A stretch of 64,000 nt of DNA from JAJZEO01 sp964477345 (GCA_964477345.1 CAYZDL010000006.1:4147-68146), one strand, 5' to 3'. Counted from the first letter of the stretch, positions 8,119-18,072 are shown. A program made the numbers and translations. Notes: generated from the sequence alone by a model not told the origin.

Positions 8119-9018
8119 ATGGGATTAGGCAGCGTTACAGAGTCAGGGGTAGTTTCCTTCTCGTGTTCCGTTTGGGAGGGTAGTGAAATTGTCTCTGAAC
8201 TTCGAGAAGAGTTTTCCGAAAATTTCGAACCCCATTTACTTCAATTTGCGATCTTTTTGATCCCTATTGTAGGGATGTTAGTGAAGACCGAAGAGGTGAT
8301 TCTTTCTGCTGAGAGTATCAAAGATGAGGCTCGGAAAGCGACAACTCTTAGCGAAGCGAACAGTCGTGTTAAAAAAAGGGTGAGACACCTTCAGGTGAGT
8401 GATATCCTTTTTGGGATTGCGTCAGGAGGGGAAATGTTCTTAGCTCTTGGAATGGGTCTCGTATCGATGCAGTTTCTTCCTTTTGTTTTACTTTCCTTAG
8501 TAGCTAAGACCGCTTTATTCATGTTCAAAGAATCGGGACTTTATGCTGGGTATGAAGATTATGTGCAGAGAAATAGAGTGATTGAGCCTCCGGAGAAGGT
8601 GCGTGAATCGACAGGTGAGCTTACACGAGATGATTGGGTTGAGGGGCTTATAGGCGGCTTTTTGTACTTGATTCCTTATCTGGGAGCCAAAGTAAAATAT
8701 GACAATACTTTGATTACACGGGCTGAATACATTCATCCTGATTGTTCTAAAGAAAGACGAAAGCAGCTAGAAAAAATTCGAGAGGTTCACCGAATCGTTT
8801 CTATGGTAGCTAGGGCAATTTCATTGACGATCATTTTCGGTATTTGCAGCGCAGCTAGGGGGCATCCTCTTTTTCTTGGAATCGTCGTTGTGGCCATCGT
8901 TGCTGCTTCTTATTTCTCAGGCAAGGTCGATATGTTAGAGGCCTATGACAACGATCTTAACGATTGGAAGAAACTTGCTCGCGAGAGAGCGCTTGTTAGG
9001 GTTTCGGGTGAGCAGTAA
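8119..9018 (+). CDS. Inc-like membrane protein with the module duplicated
   Basis: A 299-residue protein built from two related halves. Residues 41-150 and 177-280 each contain a short hydrophobic span ending in a Pro-Gly-Val-Lys pattern (IPIVGMLVK and IPYLGAKVK), a charged linker of about 35-40 residues, and a long double hydrophobic segment. The upstream 248-residue neighbour has a single copy. This suggests internal duplication after gene duplication. The N-terminal 35 residues are polar and serine-rich, as in type III secreted proteins. The start is ATG after a GAGGG site. The last 76 bases overlap the end of the convergent recD. Inclusion or inner membrane location is inferred from the hydropathy only. 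Confidence 0.6.
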   Translation: MGLGSVTESGVVSFSCSVWEGSEIVSELREEFSENFEPHLLQFAIFLIPIVGMLVKTEEVILSAESIKDEARKATTLSEANSRVKKRVRHLQVSDILFGIASGGEMFLALGMGLVSMQFLPFVLLSLVAKTALFMFKESGLYAGYEDYVQRNRVIEPPEKVRESTGELTRDDWVEGLIGGFLYLIPYLGAKVKYDNTLITRAEYIHPDCSKERRKQLEKIREVHRIVSMVARAISLTIIFGICSAARGHPLFLGIVVVAIVAASYFSGKVDMLEAYDNDLNDWKKLARERALVRVSGEQ

Positions 9019-10271
9019 ACTGTCAGAGTTTTTCTTGCCCGTGTAGCTGCAGTGTAGATCATTTCTCGAGTGTAGGCTTCTTCACTAGGAGGCAAAAAAA
9101 GATGGACGTGATCAAATTCGCTTCCTTGGCTTTTGTGTATCGAAATAGCAAATGCAAGGGTGTAATTTGAAAGAAGGGCGATTGGGTAGGCCTTATCAAA
9201 GGTTGCAATCCCGTCTTGATAGAGTCCCATGTCTCCATTCATTAATCCGAGTTTATAGTCGTTTTGAGTGATCATGATCGGTGAGGGGGTGATCCCTTTA
9301 TGGAGTTCATTGATGGCATCGGTTCCAAAGGGACCGCTCTTAAAGGGAGTTATGATGATGCTGTTGGCTTCTCTCATTAGGGGTGGTGATTTGGGTAGAT
9401 CAATTCGTTTGACCGGTAAATGAGGCGTCGAAAGAAGTTCTAAAGCTGATTTAGCATCTCCTTCACGAAAATAACTTGCGAGCTGCTTTATAGAAGAGAT
9501 ATCGGTTCTTTTAGTTTCATTGAGATTGATGGTAAGGAGGTTTTCATTTTGGCAAAGGTCCCGGAAAATCGCCCCTGCTTGGATTGGGGGGAGTTGATCG
9601 GGATCTCCCATAAGAAGAATGTGGGTGTGTGGAAGAATCGATTCAAAGAGGAGCTTAAAGAGACGAATGTCGATCATAGAGCACTCATCGACAACTAGAA
9701 GATCACAAATAATCGGGCGTCTTGATTTTGAAAACGATTCTCCTTGCCGAATCTGTAAAAGCGAGTGGAGAGTTTTTGTTATCGCTTTTGGATGTTTAAG
9801 ACGAAGGGCAGCCTTTCCTGTTGGGGCTGTTGCGATGATCTGTTTTGCGGGAAACGCTTCGATGATTTTGCTCGCAAGATAGGTTTTTCCGCAACCAGGC
9901 CCTCCTGTGACAATGACGAGTCTGTGATCGAAAATCGCTTCAAAAGCGCGTTTTTGGGCGGGGTAGAGCTCGATTGGAATGGGTGGTGCACGATGTGTAA
10001 GGGGAGTTTGATGAGTGATTTTATCTAGATGTAAGGTAAACCCCTTTTCAAGATCGTAATTTCTTCTCAAATAACAACGAGCTCCTTCGATGACGATGGG
10101 GGAGTCTTCTTCATGAGCGAGTGCGATCAATTCATCAGGGAGCGTCTCAAAAAGTAGATACGGTTTTCCCTGTCGGCTTTGATTGAATAGTTGGGAAAGA
10201 AAGTGGAACGCGTCTTGAGATCCTGAAGGGAGAAGGGCTTTTGCAAAAAGAAGGTCGATGGTGTGGGTCAT
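8943..10271 (-). CDS. recD: exodeoxyribonuclease V subunit alpha (RecD)
   Basis: RecD is the 5'-3' helicase of the RecBCD enzyme, which unwinds and trims double-strand breaks before RecA loading. The 442 residues carry the Walker A GGPGCGKT (about 123-130), the Walker B region VVDECSMID, the GDPDQLPPI motif and a C-terminal helicase motif near AISIHKSQGSEF. It is much shorter than the E. coli protein (about 600), mainly at the N-terminus, which contacts RecC. It is the last gene of recC-recB-recD and overlaps recB by 4 bases. Its 3' end overlaps the convergent Inc-like gene by 76 bases. Confidence 0.92.
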   Translation of the reverse strand: MTHTIDLLFAKALLPSGSQDAFHFLSQLFNQSRQGKPYLLFETLPDELIALAHEEDSPIVIEGARCYLRRNYDLEKGFTLHLDKITHQTPLTHRAPPIPIELYPAQKRAFEAIFDHRLVIVTGGPGCGKTYLASKIIEAFPAKQIIATAPTGKAALRLKHPKAITKTLHSLLQIRQGESFSKSRRPIICDLLVVDECSMIDIRLFKLLFESILPHTHILLMGDPDQLPPIQAGAIFRDLCQNENLLTINLNETKRTDISSIKQLASYFREGDAKSALELLSTPHLPVKRIDLPKSPPLMREANSIIITPFKSGPFGTDAINELHKGITPSPIMITQNDYKLGLMNGDMGLYQDGIATFDKAYPIALLSNYTLAFAISIHKSQGSEFDHVHLFLPPSEEAYTREMIYTAATRARKTLTVYCSPETLTSALSRASFFQSLRSLS

Positions 10272-13200
10272 AAGCAGTAAACTCCTTGCTCTCTTCCCCG
10301 GAGAAAGAAATAGATCGATCCTCCGAAGAGCTCCTCAAAAGATGAATCAGGGTAGATTATCGATGTGTAACGTTTCAATGCATCTTTATAGATAGCCGCC
10401 TGTCTCTTATAATCGTGATTTTGCATCGCTTGATCGATCGACTCTATTGAGTAGTTGGGTAGGAGGTTGAGTTTCCAGTCGAGAATGTAGTACTTTCCTT
10501 GGTGACGAAAGACAAGATCGGCAAATCCTTTAAGATCGAGCTCATCAGTTACGGTGAAAAGGAAGGGGGTCTCTTGGAGCATCATTTGCGGATCGACGTC
10601 GGCTAAACAAAAGTCGATCAGAGGTGTGTGAAAGGCAGCAAAGATTAAATCTTTCACGTCACTCATCCAGTTACACAAATGGGTAGTGGAGAGATCTTTT
10701 TCAATAAGTTGTTCTATTTTAGTTGAATCCCAAGGTTGATAAAGACCGATCTCGATGATTTTTTCGAAGAGCAGGTGGAAAAGGTTCCCTGTAATAGGGC
10801 CAGGAGGTAGGGTGTTTTCGTCAATTTCTACTACAACTTCAGAGTGTATGGGGGTTGCAAGGGAGGAGAAAGAGGCGATACGAGGTCTTGATTCATGCAA
10901 AGTGATAGGAGGAGGCGTTTTTGATTGTTTTGATGAAGAAGTGGGAAGTGAATGGATGAGAGGTTCATGGTCTACGAGGATGGTTTTAAGATTTAATGAT
11001 TGTTTTAGAGTTTCTACCGAAAGATCGCACATTTGTTCGTAGGTTTGGGTGAGAGACAAGGGTTCATCGGCAATCACTCTTGAAAGAAAGAGATCGGCAG
11101 GAGAGGCACTTCCCCACTTGGGCACTGTCCGATTTTCTTCAACTAGGAAGGGGAGATAGAGATGAGTTTTCGCTCGTGTCAGAGCAACATAAAAGAGGCG
11201 CATTTTTTCTCGATCGAGGTCAGCGATTTGTTTCATCGAGTCGGGATCTTCAAAAGAAAATCTCTTGGTCTCTTCTTTTGTATGGGTAAATTCTTGTTTG
11301 TTCTTTGTGGGAGTAATGATTCCAATCGGGAAGACAATCTCAAATTCGAGACCTTTACTCATATGCATTGTCATCAATTGAATCGCATCAGTATCACTTA
11401 AGGGGCGTCTTTTTGGTGGAGCCAAGCTCGATTTAAGGGCTTCTATCGCCAGTAATGGGTCACTGCGGTTGAGAGAAAAGATGATTTCGATCGATTGAAG
11501 AAGATCGGTGTAATGACCAACATTTTGTAAAATGGTGTCGATGATGGGTCTTTCTTCGAAAGTTTGTTCCAAAAGATCGCGGAGAAAAGCAGGTTTGTCA
11601 TCAGGTTGCCGTAGTTGAGTGAACTGTGTAAGAGCGTCTGCAAAGGGGGGATGCATCAAATCGGTTGTTAAATTTTCAAAAGGTCTGCCGACAAAAGGGT
11701 GGGAGAGGAATTGATTGAAGAGGGATAGGTCGCGTGGTTTTTCAAGGAGGCTCAGTGAGAGTTCGATGAAACGGAATGCTTCTGAATCAATCAGACTCGA
11801 TGTAGCTGAAGAGAGTACTGGGATCTTTTTTTCAGAGAGAATAGTAATCATCCTTTCTGCCTGGAATCGATCTTTCACTAATATTGCCATTGTACTGAGT
11901 GGGTGCCCATCGATGACCAAACGGCAAATCTCATCGGCGATATAGTGCATTAAATTTTCTTCGCTCTTACATGAGATGAGGGCTGTTACTTCTCCCTCTT
12001 CCCCTTCATCTTCCTTGTTTCCGGCGACAACAGCTTCGTGGTTAAGAAAGAGATTCTCATCTTCGAAGAGGCGATTGAGTGTTTTGATGATTGTTTTGGT
12101 GCTTCGGTAATTGGTCTTAAGGCAATAGTGATGCTCAAAGGAAGACTTTGCCTTCAGATAGGTGGCTAAATCGGCTCCACGAAAGGCATAGATCGATTGT
12201 TTAGGATCTCCTACCACGACAAAAGGATCGACTGTTGAGAGAAAAAGGGAGGAAAAAATATTCCATTGTTTCGGATCGGTATCTTGGAATTCATCAATAA
12301 TCAGAACAGAGTAGCGGCTTTGAACTAGTTTTACAAAAGGGGGGTAGTCGAGTCGTGATTCCATAGCATCGAGAAGAGTATTGGGGTTTTTCATCGCGAC
12401 AAGGTCGACCCGTTCTTTTGCTTTGTGAGCAAGACGCATAAAGGTAATCAGAGGGTCTTGCCCTTCCAAAACAAGCGGCCTTAGCGATTCAAATGCTTTT
12501 GCGAATCTGATCGTAGGATTTTTCCCTTTTTTTAGATTTGAAGGGGTGAAAATTTCGAAAATAGAAGGGGTCATTGTGATCAATTTTTCAAAGTCATTGC
12601 ATGACTCGATTTGTTCTGAAATGAACGGGAAAACCTCTCCACTCCGATCGGCACATTTTTTATGGGCATCGGCAAAGACCCAGAGATCTTCTTTGAATTG
12701 ATCGAGAGGGAGTGATTCAATCACCTGATCGAATTGCTTCTTAAGATCTAAATAGGGTCGATAGGGGATCATTTTCGGATCAGATTCCAAGAAAGTGGCA
12801 ATTTTTTGTGCCAATTTCAAACTGTTACGTTGAAAGTGGGCCATCAAGCGCAAAAGCTGTCCTGGACTAAACTCGGTATCGTCAAGTGTAGTTCTAAGAG
12901 TGTCGAAAATGGCTCTGAGCACATCTTGTCTTTTCTCTTCACTCTCTGGATCTCCACTAGAAAGGGAAATTCCCGATTCTAGAGCAAACTCATTGAGACA
13001 TCTGTAGCAAAACGAATGGATCGTGTGAATCTCGGCATTTTCGATTTGCCCCCTTTGATTCTCGAGGATGAGAAGAGCTTCTCTTCGATTGGTAATGGAG
13101 GAGAGGTAATCTTTTAAAGGGCAATCTTCTTTCAATTGAGCGATCGTTGTTTTTAGATTTTCAAAAATGCGCCTTCTCAAATCACGCACCCCTTTTTTCG

Positions 13201-13360
13201 TGAAGGTGGTAATTAAGATTTTCTCGAGGGGGATTCCTTGCAAAAGTAAACGGCAGACAATGTGCTCAATTGCGAAAGTCTTTCCTGTGCCAGCAGAGGC
13301 TTCAAGAAAGATTTTTCCTTGGATCGATTGGTTTGGATCAAGACAGTTAAAGGATTTCAT
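10268..13360 (-). CDS. recB: exodeoxyribonuclease V subunit beta (RecB)
   Basis: RecB is the 3'-5' helicase and only nuclease subunit of RecBCD. Of 1030 residues, the N-terminal part holds the UvrD-type helicase: Walker A ASAGTGKT (21-28), the LIIDEFQDTDPKQW box and VVGDPKQSIYAFRG. MTMHMSKGLEFEIVF and MRLFYVALTRAK are motifs V and VI. The C-terminal nuclease domain shows GFADLVF followed by YILDWKLN, which supply the catalytic Asp, Asp and Lys. It overlaps recC by 14 bases and recD by 4, so the three subunits are coupled. The gene is intact and somewhat shorter than in E. coli (about 1180). Confidence 0.95.
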   Translation of the reverse strand: MKSFNCLDPNQSIQGKIFLEASAGTGKTFAIEHIVCRLLLQGIPLEKILITTFTKKGVRDLRRRIFENLKTTIAQLKEDCPLKDYLSSITNRREALLILENQRGQIENAEIHTIHSFCYRCLNEFALESGISLSSGDPESEEKRQDVLRAIFDTLRTTLDDTEFSPGQLLRLMAHFQRNSLKLAQKIATFLESDPKMIPYRPYLDLKKQFDQVIESLPLDQFKEDLWVFADAHKKCADRSGEVFPFISEQIESCNDFEKLITMTPSIFEIFTPSNLKKGKNPTIRFAKAFESLRPLVLEGQDPLITFMRLAHKAKERVDLVAMKNPNTLLDAMESRLDYPPFVKLVQSRYSVLIIDEFQDTDPKQWNIFSSLFLSTVDPFVVVGDPKQSIYAFRGADLATYLKAKSSFEHHYCLKTNYRSTKTIIKTLNRLFEDENLFLNHEAVVAGNKEDEGEEGEVTALISCKSEENLMHYIADEICRLVIDGHPLSTMAILVKDRFQAERMITILSEKKIPVLSSATSSLIDSEAFRFIELSLSLLEKPRDLSLFNQFLSHPFVGRPFENLTTDLMHPPFADALTQFTQLRQPDDKPAFLRDLLEQTFEERPIIDTILQNVGHYTDLLQSIEIIFSLNRSDPLLAIEALKSSLAPPKRRPLSDTDAIQLMTMHMSKGLEFEIVFPIGIITPTKNKQEFTHTKEETKRFSFEDPDSMKQIADLDREKMRLFYVALTRAKTHLYLPFLVEENRTVPKWGSASPADLFLSRVIADEPLSLTQTYEQMCDLSVETLKQSLNLKTILVDHEPLIHSLPTSSSKQSKTPPPITLHESRPRIASFSSLATPIHSEVVVEIDENTLPPGPITGNLFHLLFEKIIEIGLYQPWDSTKIEQLIEKDLSTTHLCNWMSDVKDLIFAAFHTPLIDFCLADVDPQMMLQETPFLFTVTDELDLKGFADLVFRHQGKYYILDWKLNLLPNYSIESIDQAMQNHDYKRQAAIYKDALKRYTSIIYPDSSFEELFGGSIYFFLRGREQGVYCL

Positions 13361-16220
13361 CTACCTCCTTAAAGTAACGGTTCCAATCGATCGAAAGGTC
13401 TGGTTCAATCATCTCAAGATAAGGGTCATAAAAGAAGCTTTTGCTCCTAAGAGGAGAGGGTCTTTCAAGCGCTTGTCGTGTATACTCGACAAAAAGTTTT
13501 AATGAAGCAAGTGGGTCTTTGATCTGAAGATTGAAGATTTCGCACCCTTTTGTGAAGAGAATGGTCGTAGGGAAGGAAAATTCTCTGAGTTGAGTTAACA
13601 AAAGAAGCTTGGGCCACATTTTCCAGAGAGATTCAGACGATTTTTCTCCAAAACAGAGAAGGCCGCGCTTAGTGACAAGCCCCAGATCTCCATAGATGAA
13701 AAGATCATCGACTATAATAGGGGGATGAAGAAATTCATTTTCCGAACGTTGGGTCGCTTTTTCAACGGCAGGATCAAGGATAATGGTTACAATATCGTCC
13801 CTAGTTAAACCAAATCCTTTCAAGTGTCGATCAGCCTCTTCAATCTGATCATTGACCTCCTTTCTTGCTGCAGTCGAAAAGAGGGTCGTAGGAAGCTCGC
13901 CACGCAGTTCAATTTCTTTGAGCAATTTTTCTTTCGGCTCAAGATAGGCCTTTTGTCGAATCTGAGCTCTTGTTTGATAAGAAAGGAGAAATTCTCCGGT
14001 CTCTTCTTCTTCGGTTTCTAAATAAATGCCACACCTTATTTGAAGATAAAATCGGAGAGGATGGGTAGCGACTCTTGTTAAATGAGAGAGGTCTAAGCTT
14101 TCTAAAGGGGGAAGAGGGACCGGGCTACTCATGTGTAACGTTTCAATTTCTTTTGTATGGGGGAGGTGAAGGGGGATGAAGGTCGGTTGTAGTTCGAGAT
14201 CTTCTAAGAGTAGAGAGGGGGAAAGTTGTTTTCCATCAGCATCACTTTTGTCGGTGTAACTAAAGATAATTTTCGAGGTGGTGTACGCAAGCGCTTCAAA
14301 GAAGAAGAGTTTATCTTTTTGGGTGATAGAGGGATGGAAATCAGAACCTGGTTTTCCTCGCAATTGGTCGATTGAACGGCGCATTTCTGTTCGCGGGAAA
14401 GCCTCTTCATCCATAGACATCATGATGGTTACTTTGGGGGCAGTAAGCTTTCCTTCCCCTAGGGAAGAGAAGAATAGAGGAGGTTTTTGGGTATTGGCAA
14501 TCACCCCCTCTCTTTTAGCGGTAATCTCCTCAATCACCTTGAGAATAGGGGAAAATGGAATCTCGTCGAGAACAATTGGGATCAGCGCGGAGAGCTTGGC
14601 CAATTGTTTAAGGAAGATGGTCACCTCATCAGATTCAGGTAAATATTGGAGCGTTAAGTCAGAAATCGTCTCTACCCATTCGCCGATCTTTTTATTTCCA
14701 TTTTTTAAAGCACGGATGTCGATAGCCATTTTTTCGATGAAAAGGATAAAATCGCCTAATTCTTCGGCTAGGGAAAGATCGACCGATGAGGAAAGATAGG
14801 CGAGAGAGTAGAGGATTTTGTCGAAAGCATCTTTGAATGTTCCTTGGGCAAAGACGTTATCACTTCCTAAAATCTCCTGCCTCATTTCACGATCATAGCC
14901 CCATCGAACATGGTAGGTTTCTAAGAGATCGAAAAACGGTTTCATATTTTTCCCTTCACAAATTGAAGAGAGCGGTTTGAGTTCAAATCGACCTTGTGTG
15001 AGTTGAAAAAATGAGCGGATTGTTGAAGGGGCTTCTGGAACCTCTGAAATGATGTATCCAAAAGGGGAGCATTTTTGTCCAAAGACGTACTCTATTGCGG
15101 CTACATAAGGTTCTATGTCGGGGGCAAATATTTGTACATCTTCTGTTTTTAAAGTGGGATCATTATGGAAGAGGGTGAGAAGCTTGTGATAAATGGCTTC
15201 GACTTCACCGATACGATTGGGTGCTGCCAAAAGCTCCATAGAAAAGTTGTGAGGTCCTTGGGGTAATGGTTCGAGATCATAAAACGATCGTTGAAATTGA
15301 TTGTGTGGAGGAAAAAAGAAAGAGTGGTTCTCCTGTTCTTGAAGCCAATTCGAATAAGGAATGGAGGCTTGGGCATAGTTTGCAAAGATCCGGTTGGGCT
15401 CTTTTCCTAGTTGAGAAAAAGCCTCTCTTTCGTCGAGGGAGATCTTTTTCTTCTCTAATTTAGTATCGATCCTTGAAAGAGAAGCGTCGGAGAGTAGATC
15501 GCCTACATAGTGAGGTGTTGCCATTCTATGATAGATGGTAGCCCCTATTTGGGAAAACAACTGTCGATAGACTAGAGGGAGCGTAGGAAGACAAAAGAGA
15601 TGGAAATGGGTCTCAATTTTGAGGACGATTTTTTTTTGCATCAAGGTATAGGGGAAATCCCAATGTTGTTTGGCTTGAGAAAAGAGGTGTTGTTGCCAAT
15701 CAGGTTTTTTTTCCCATTCATCGAGAGCCTCGAGGCCATAAAGACCATAAAAGAGGAAAACGTGGCTCAATTGTTCTGCAAGAGAGAGTCTAGTTTCAGG
15801 GCTTTTGTGAATGTATCTAGTCAAGGAGGGGAACTTTTCGGGCGATTTCGTGCACAACTCTTCTAATGCATGGTCGAGAAAAATCATCAGGTGGTGGTGA
15901 TGAGGGAAGAAAGGGTTCTCTGATAAAGAAAGTTTAATCGCATGTTCGACTGCTTGAGGTAATGATAAAAAACGGGTGGCGAAGTAAACACCCCATTTTT
16001 TTTTCAAAGATTGTATTAAAAGGTTTTTTATGACATTGCTGGGTACGATGACGATTTGTCTTAGAGAGTCTTGTTGTAGCAAAAATTTTAGGTTAGACGT
16101 GAAAAGGTCTATTAAACAATCTAATCTATTGCTTGTGAAGATATTGAGATCGCCAACCTCAATCTCAGAGTTAGGCTTGCTCAAATCTTTAGACTTCGTT
16201 AAACTCTCTTCATTATACAT
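13347..16220 (-). CDS. recC: exodeoxyribonuclease V subunit gamma (RecC)
   Basis: RecC is the scaffold of RecBCD and reads the Chi sequence through an inactive helicase fold. The 957-residue product begins with a polar segment and then LNIFTSNRLDCLIDLF, the usual RecC opening, followed by IVPSNVIKNLL. RIFANYAQASIPYSNWLQEQ and FYDLEPLPQGPHNFS correspond to domain 2. No nuclease or Walker residues are expected or seen. It heads the recC-recB-recD operon and is divergent from the 16244 transporter with 23 bases between, so promoters must be very close or overlap. In Chlamydia the same transporter type follows recC. Confidence 0.9.
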   Translation of the reverse strand: MYNEESLTKSKDLSKPNSEIEVGDLNIFTSNRLDCLIDLFTSNLKFLLQQDSLRQIVIVPSNVIKNLLIQSLKKKWGVYFATRFLSLPQAVEHAIKLSLSENPFFPHHHHLMIFLDHALEELCTKSPEKFPSLTRYIHKSPETRLSLAEQLSHVFLFYGLYGLEALDEWEKKPDWQQHLFSQAKQHWDFPYTLMQKKIVLKIETHFHLFCLPTLPLVYRQLFSQIGATIYHRMATPHYVGDLLSDASLSRIDTKLEKKKISLDEREAFSQLGKEPNRIFANYAQASIPYSNWLQEQENHSFFFPPHNQFQRSFYDLEPLPQGPHNFSMELLAAPNRIGEVEAIYHKLLTLFHNDPTLKTEDVQIFAPDIEPYVAAIEYVFGQKCSPFGYIISEVPEAPSTIRSFFQLTQGRFELKPLSSICEGKNMKPFFDLLETYHVRWGYDREMRQEILGSDNVFAQGTFKDAFDKILYSLAYLSSSVDLSLAEELGDFILFIEKMAIDIRALKNGNKKIGEWVETISDLTLQYLPESDEVTIFLKQLAKLSALIPIVLDEIPFSPILKVIEEITAKREGVIANTQKPPLFFSSLGEGKLTAPKVTIMMSMDEEAFPRTEMRRSIDQLRGKPGSDFHPSITQKDKLFFFEALAYTTSKIIFSYTDKSDADGKQLSPSLLLEDLELQPTFIPLHLPHTKEIETLHMSSPVPLPPLESLDLSHLTRVATHPLRFYLQIRCGIYLETEEEETGEFLLSYQTRAQIRQKAYLEPKEKLLKEIELRGELPTTLFSTAARKEVNDQIEEADRHLKGFGLTRDDIVTIILDPAVEKATQRSENEFLHPPIIVDDLFIYGDLGLVTKRGLLCFGEKSSESLWKMWPKLLLLTQLREFSFPTTILFTKGCEIFNLQIKDPLASLKLFVEYTRQALERPSPLRSKSFFYDPYLEMIEPDLSIDWNRYFKEVDEIL

Positions 16221-16243
16221 TGATTATTTAATGAGGGCTTTTT

Positions 16244-18058
16244 ATGTCTGTTTCTTGCTTGGTTCGCCGAGGGTTAAAAATGTCATTATCAAGGCCTTCT
16301 AGTTTTTCTGATCGGCATCCTTTTGCGTTTCTTAACATATCGCAATTTTGTACCGCCTTTAACGACAACCTATTTAAATTTCTCACCATCTTTATGTTAA
16401 TCGATATTAAAGGTGTAGCCTCTTCTAATGATGTTCTCTTCTTTATTGGGGTGGCTTTCGTATTGCCATTCCTGATGTTCTCTTCTTGTGGGGGAGTTTT
16501 AGCCGATCGGTTCAGTAAGCAAAAGATGATTGTCTACACCAAAGTTCTCGAGGTTATGATCCTCTCTTTGGCTTTTTTTGTCTACGCACATAAGATGGTT
16601 TTTGGGTGTTATGGACTGGTTTTTCTCCTATCACTTCAAAGTGCTTTGCTGGGACCATCAAAATACAGCATAGTTCCCGAGCTTGTAAGAAGAGAACACA
16701 TTCCCAAAGCCAATGGCCTTTTAACGAGCTTCACCTACTTGGCGATCATTTCAGGGACCTTTTTAGCCACTTTTTTAACGGATGTTACCCACAAAAACTT
16801 TCAACTCTGTCTTTCCGTTTGCCTAGTCTCTGCAGTGATCGGTCTAGTTACTGCTCTTTATATCCCTCATACAGAATCGGCAAAGTCAAAGGGGAAAATT
16901 TTCAATCCTAACGTCCTCACTCAAGTTTACAACACAATGAAGTACTGTAAAAAGACCCCACGCTTGAGGCTAGCAGTTTTAGGTTCGGCCTTTTTTCTCT
17001 TTGTAGGTGGCTACTTACAATTGAATATCATCCCTTACGCGATAGAGTTTCTTTCAATGACAGAGACAGGGGGAGGGTATTTGTTTTTCGGAACAGCGGT
17101 TGGAATTGCCTTGGGGTCACTCGTGGGTGGAAAAGCATGCCGAAAAGAGGTCGATTTGGGTCTTGCCTGCTCAGCCCTCTTCTTACTAAGTATCATGATC
17201 TTTGGTCTTGTTCTCTCCTCCCATCACCTAATTCCTGCTGTTTTATCTTTAGTGGGTCTTGGTTTTTTTGGGGGGATGTTTGTTGTGCCTTTAGACTCTT
17301 ACATTCAGACTTATAGCCCATCTGAGATCAGAGGACAAGTGATTGCGGCATCGAATTTCTTAAGCTTCTTTTGTCTTCTTCTTGCTCCTTTGGCACTCTT
17401 TTTATTTGGAAGCGTCCTTAATCTCTCCTCCCGTACTGGATTTGTCTTTATTGGGATGATCGTCCTTGGTGTCTTCTTATTCCTCGTCAAACATTTGACG
17501 GCCCCCTTTATCCATTTTATTTCTAGACGACTTGTCCAACCTTTCTATGATCTCCATTTTATCGGTTACCCTTTTATGGCTGGGCACCAAGATGATAAGG
17601 TTGCAATTGTTATTAGGAAGGCCTCATGGCTAGACCTAGTCGTCTTGATGGGAGAGAGCTCAAAGTGTCACCTTTTTTATGTTAAGCATCAAAAGTCTAG
17701 GATGGATAAGTTCTTGAAATTTTTCATGTCGATACAGTTTGTTTACTCTCACGAAGAGAAGAAGGTAGAGCCACAGATCGTGCATCAAAAGAATCAAGCT
17801 CTAAGGTTGCCGATGAAACCTATCTTTATGTTTGACTCACCGAAAGCTTATCAACAATTTCTCGATCAGCGATTTTTTGAAAATCTCCACGAAGAGTATG
17901 GCTATTCGGTAAAACGGTTCATCTTGAAAAACAAGTCTCATTTTAAACCTGATTGGAACAAGCCACTGCAATATACTCAAATGACTTTCCAATTTGAAAA
18001 TTGGACCTCATCGGTCAAAAAAGTCCCCGTCATGCGGAAAGAGACGGCAAACGTTTAG
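16244..18058 (+). CDS. LplT/YgeD-like MFS transporter with degenerate PlsC-like tail
   Basis: Residues 20-430 form a 12-span MFS carrier like LplT, which flips lysophospholipids across the inner membrane. AFNDNLFKF and the ADRFSKQKM loop (motif A) are visible. The last 170 residues are soluble and look like a remnant of the acyltransferase domain fused to LplT in other bacteria: RKASWLDLVVL lines up with the NHxxWLD block, but the catalytic His is Lys (codon 17618-17620) and no EGT block follows. Transport of lysolipids from the host is plausible, with acylation by this protein unlikely. The ATG at 16244 (GAGGG 8 bases upstream) and ATG 16280 are both possible starts. It is divergent from recC. 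Confidence 0.78.
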   Translation: MSVSCLVRRGLKMSLSRPSSFSDRHPFAFLNISQFCTAFNDNLFKFLTIFMLIDIKGVASSNDVLFFIGVAFVLPFLMFSSCGGVLADRFSKQKMIVYTKVLEVMILSLAFFVYAHKMVFGCYGLVFLLSLQSALLGPSKYSIVPELVRREHIPKANGLLTSFTYLAIISGTFLATFLTDVTHKNFQLCLSVCLVSAVIGLVTALYIPHTESAKSKGKIFNPNVLTQVYNTMKYCKKTPRLRLAVLGSAFFLFVGGYLQLNIIPYAIEFLSMTETGGGYLFFGTAVGIALGSLVGGKACRKEVDLGLACSALFLLSIMIFGLVLSSHHLIPAVLSLVGLGFFGGMFVVPLDSYIQTYSPSEIRGQVIAASNFLSFFCLLLAPLALFLFGSVLNLSSRTGFVFIGMIVLGVFLFLVKHLTAPFIHFISRRLVQPFYDLHFIGYPFMAGHQDDKVAIVIRKASWLDLVVLMGESSKCHLFYVKHQKSRMDKFLKFFMSIQFVYSHEEKKVEPQIVHQKNQALRLPMKPIFMFDSPKAYQQFLDQRFFENLHEEYGYSVKRFILKNKSHFKPDWNKPLQYTQMTFQFENWTSSVKKVPVMRKETANV

Positions 18059-18072
18059 AGTAATTGTAAATG

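Noticed and set aside
9619..10028. Open frames opposite recD and others opposite recB, recC and thrS.
   Set aside because: They are shadow frames of well supported genes.
10363..14150. The 17-mer ATGTGTAACGTTTCAAT occurs twice, at about 10363 and 14133, and shorter GTGTAAC motifs recur across the window.
   Set aside because: Both copies lie inside recB and recC in different frames. A repeat of this length is expected by chance about once in a few such windows, and the shorter motif is only slightly more common than expected.
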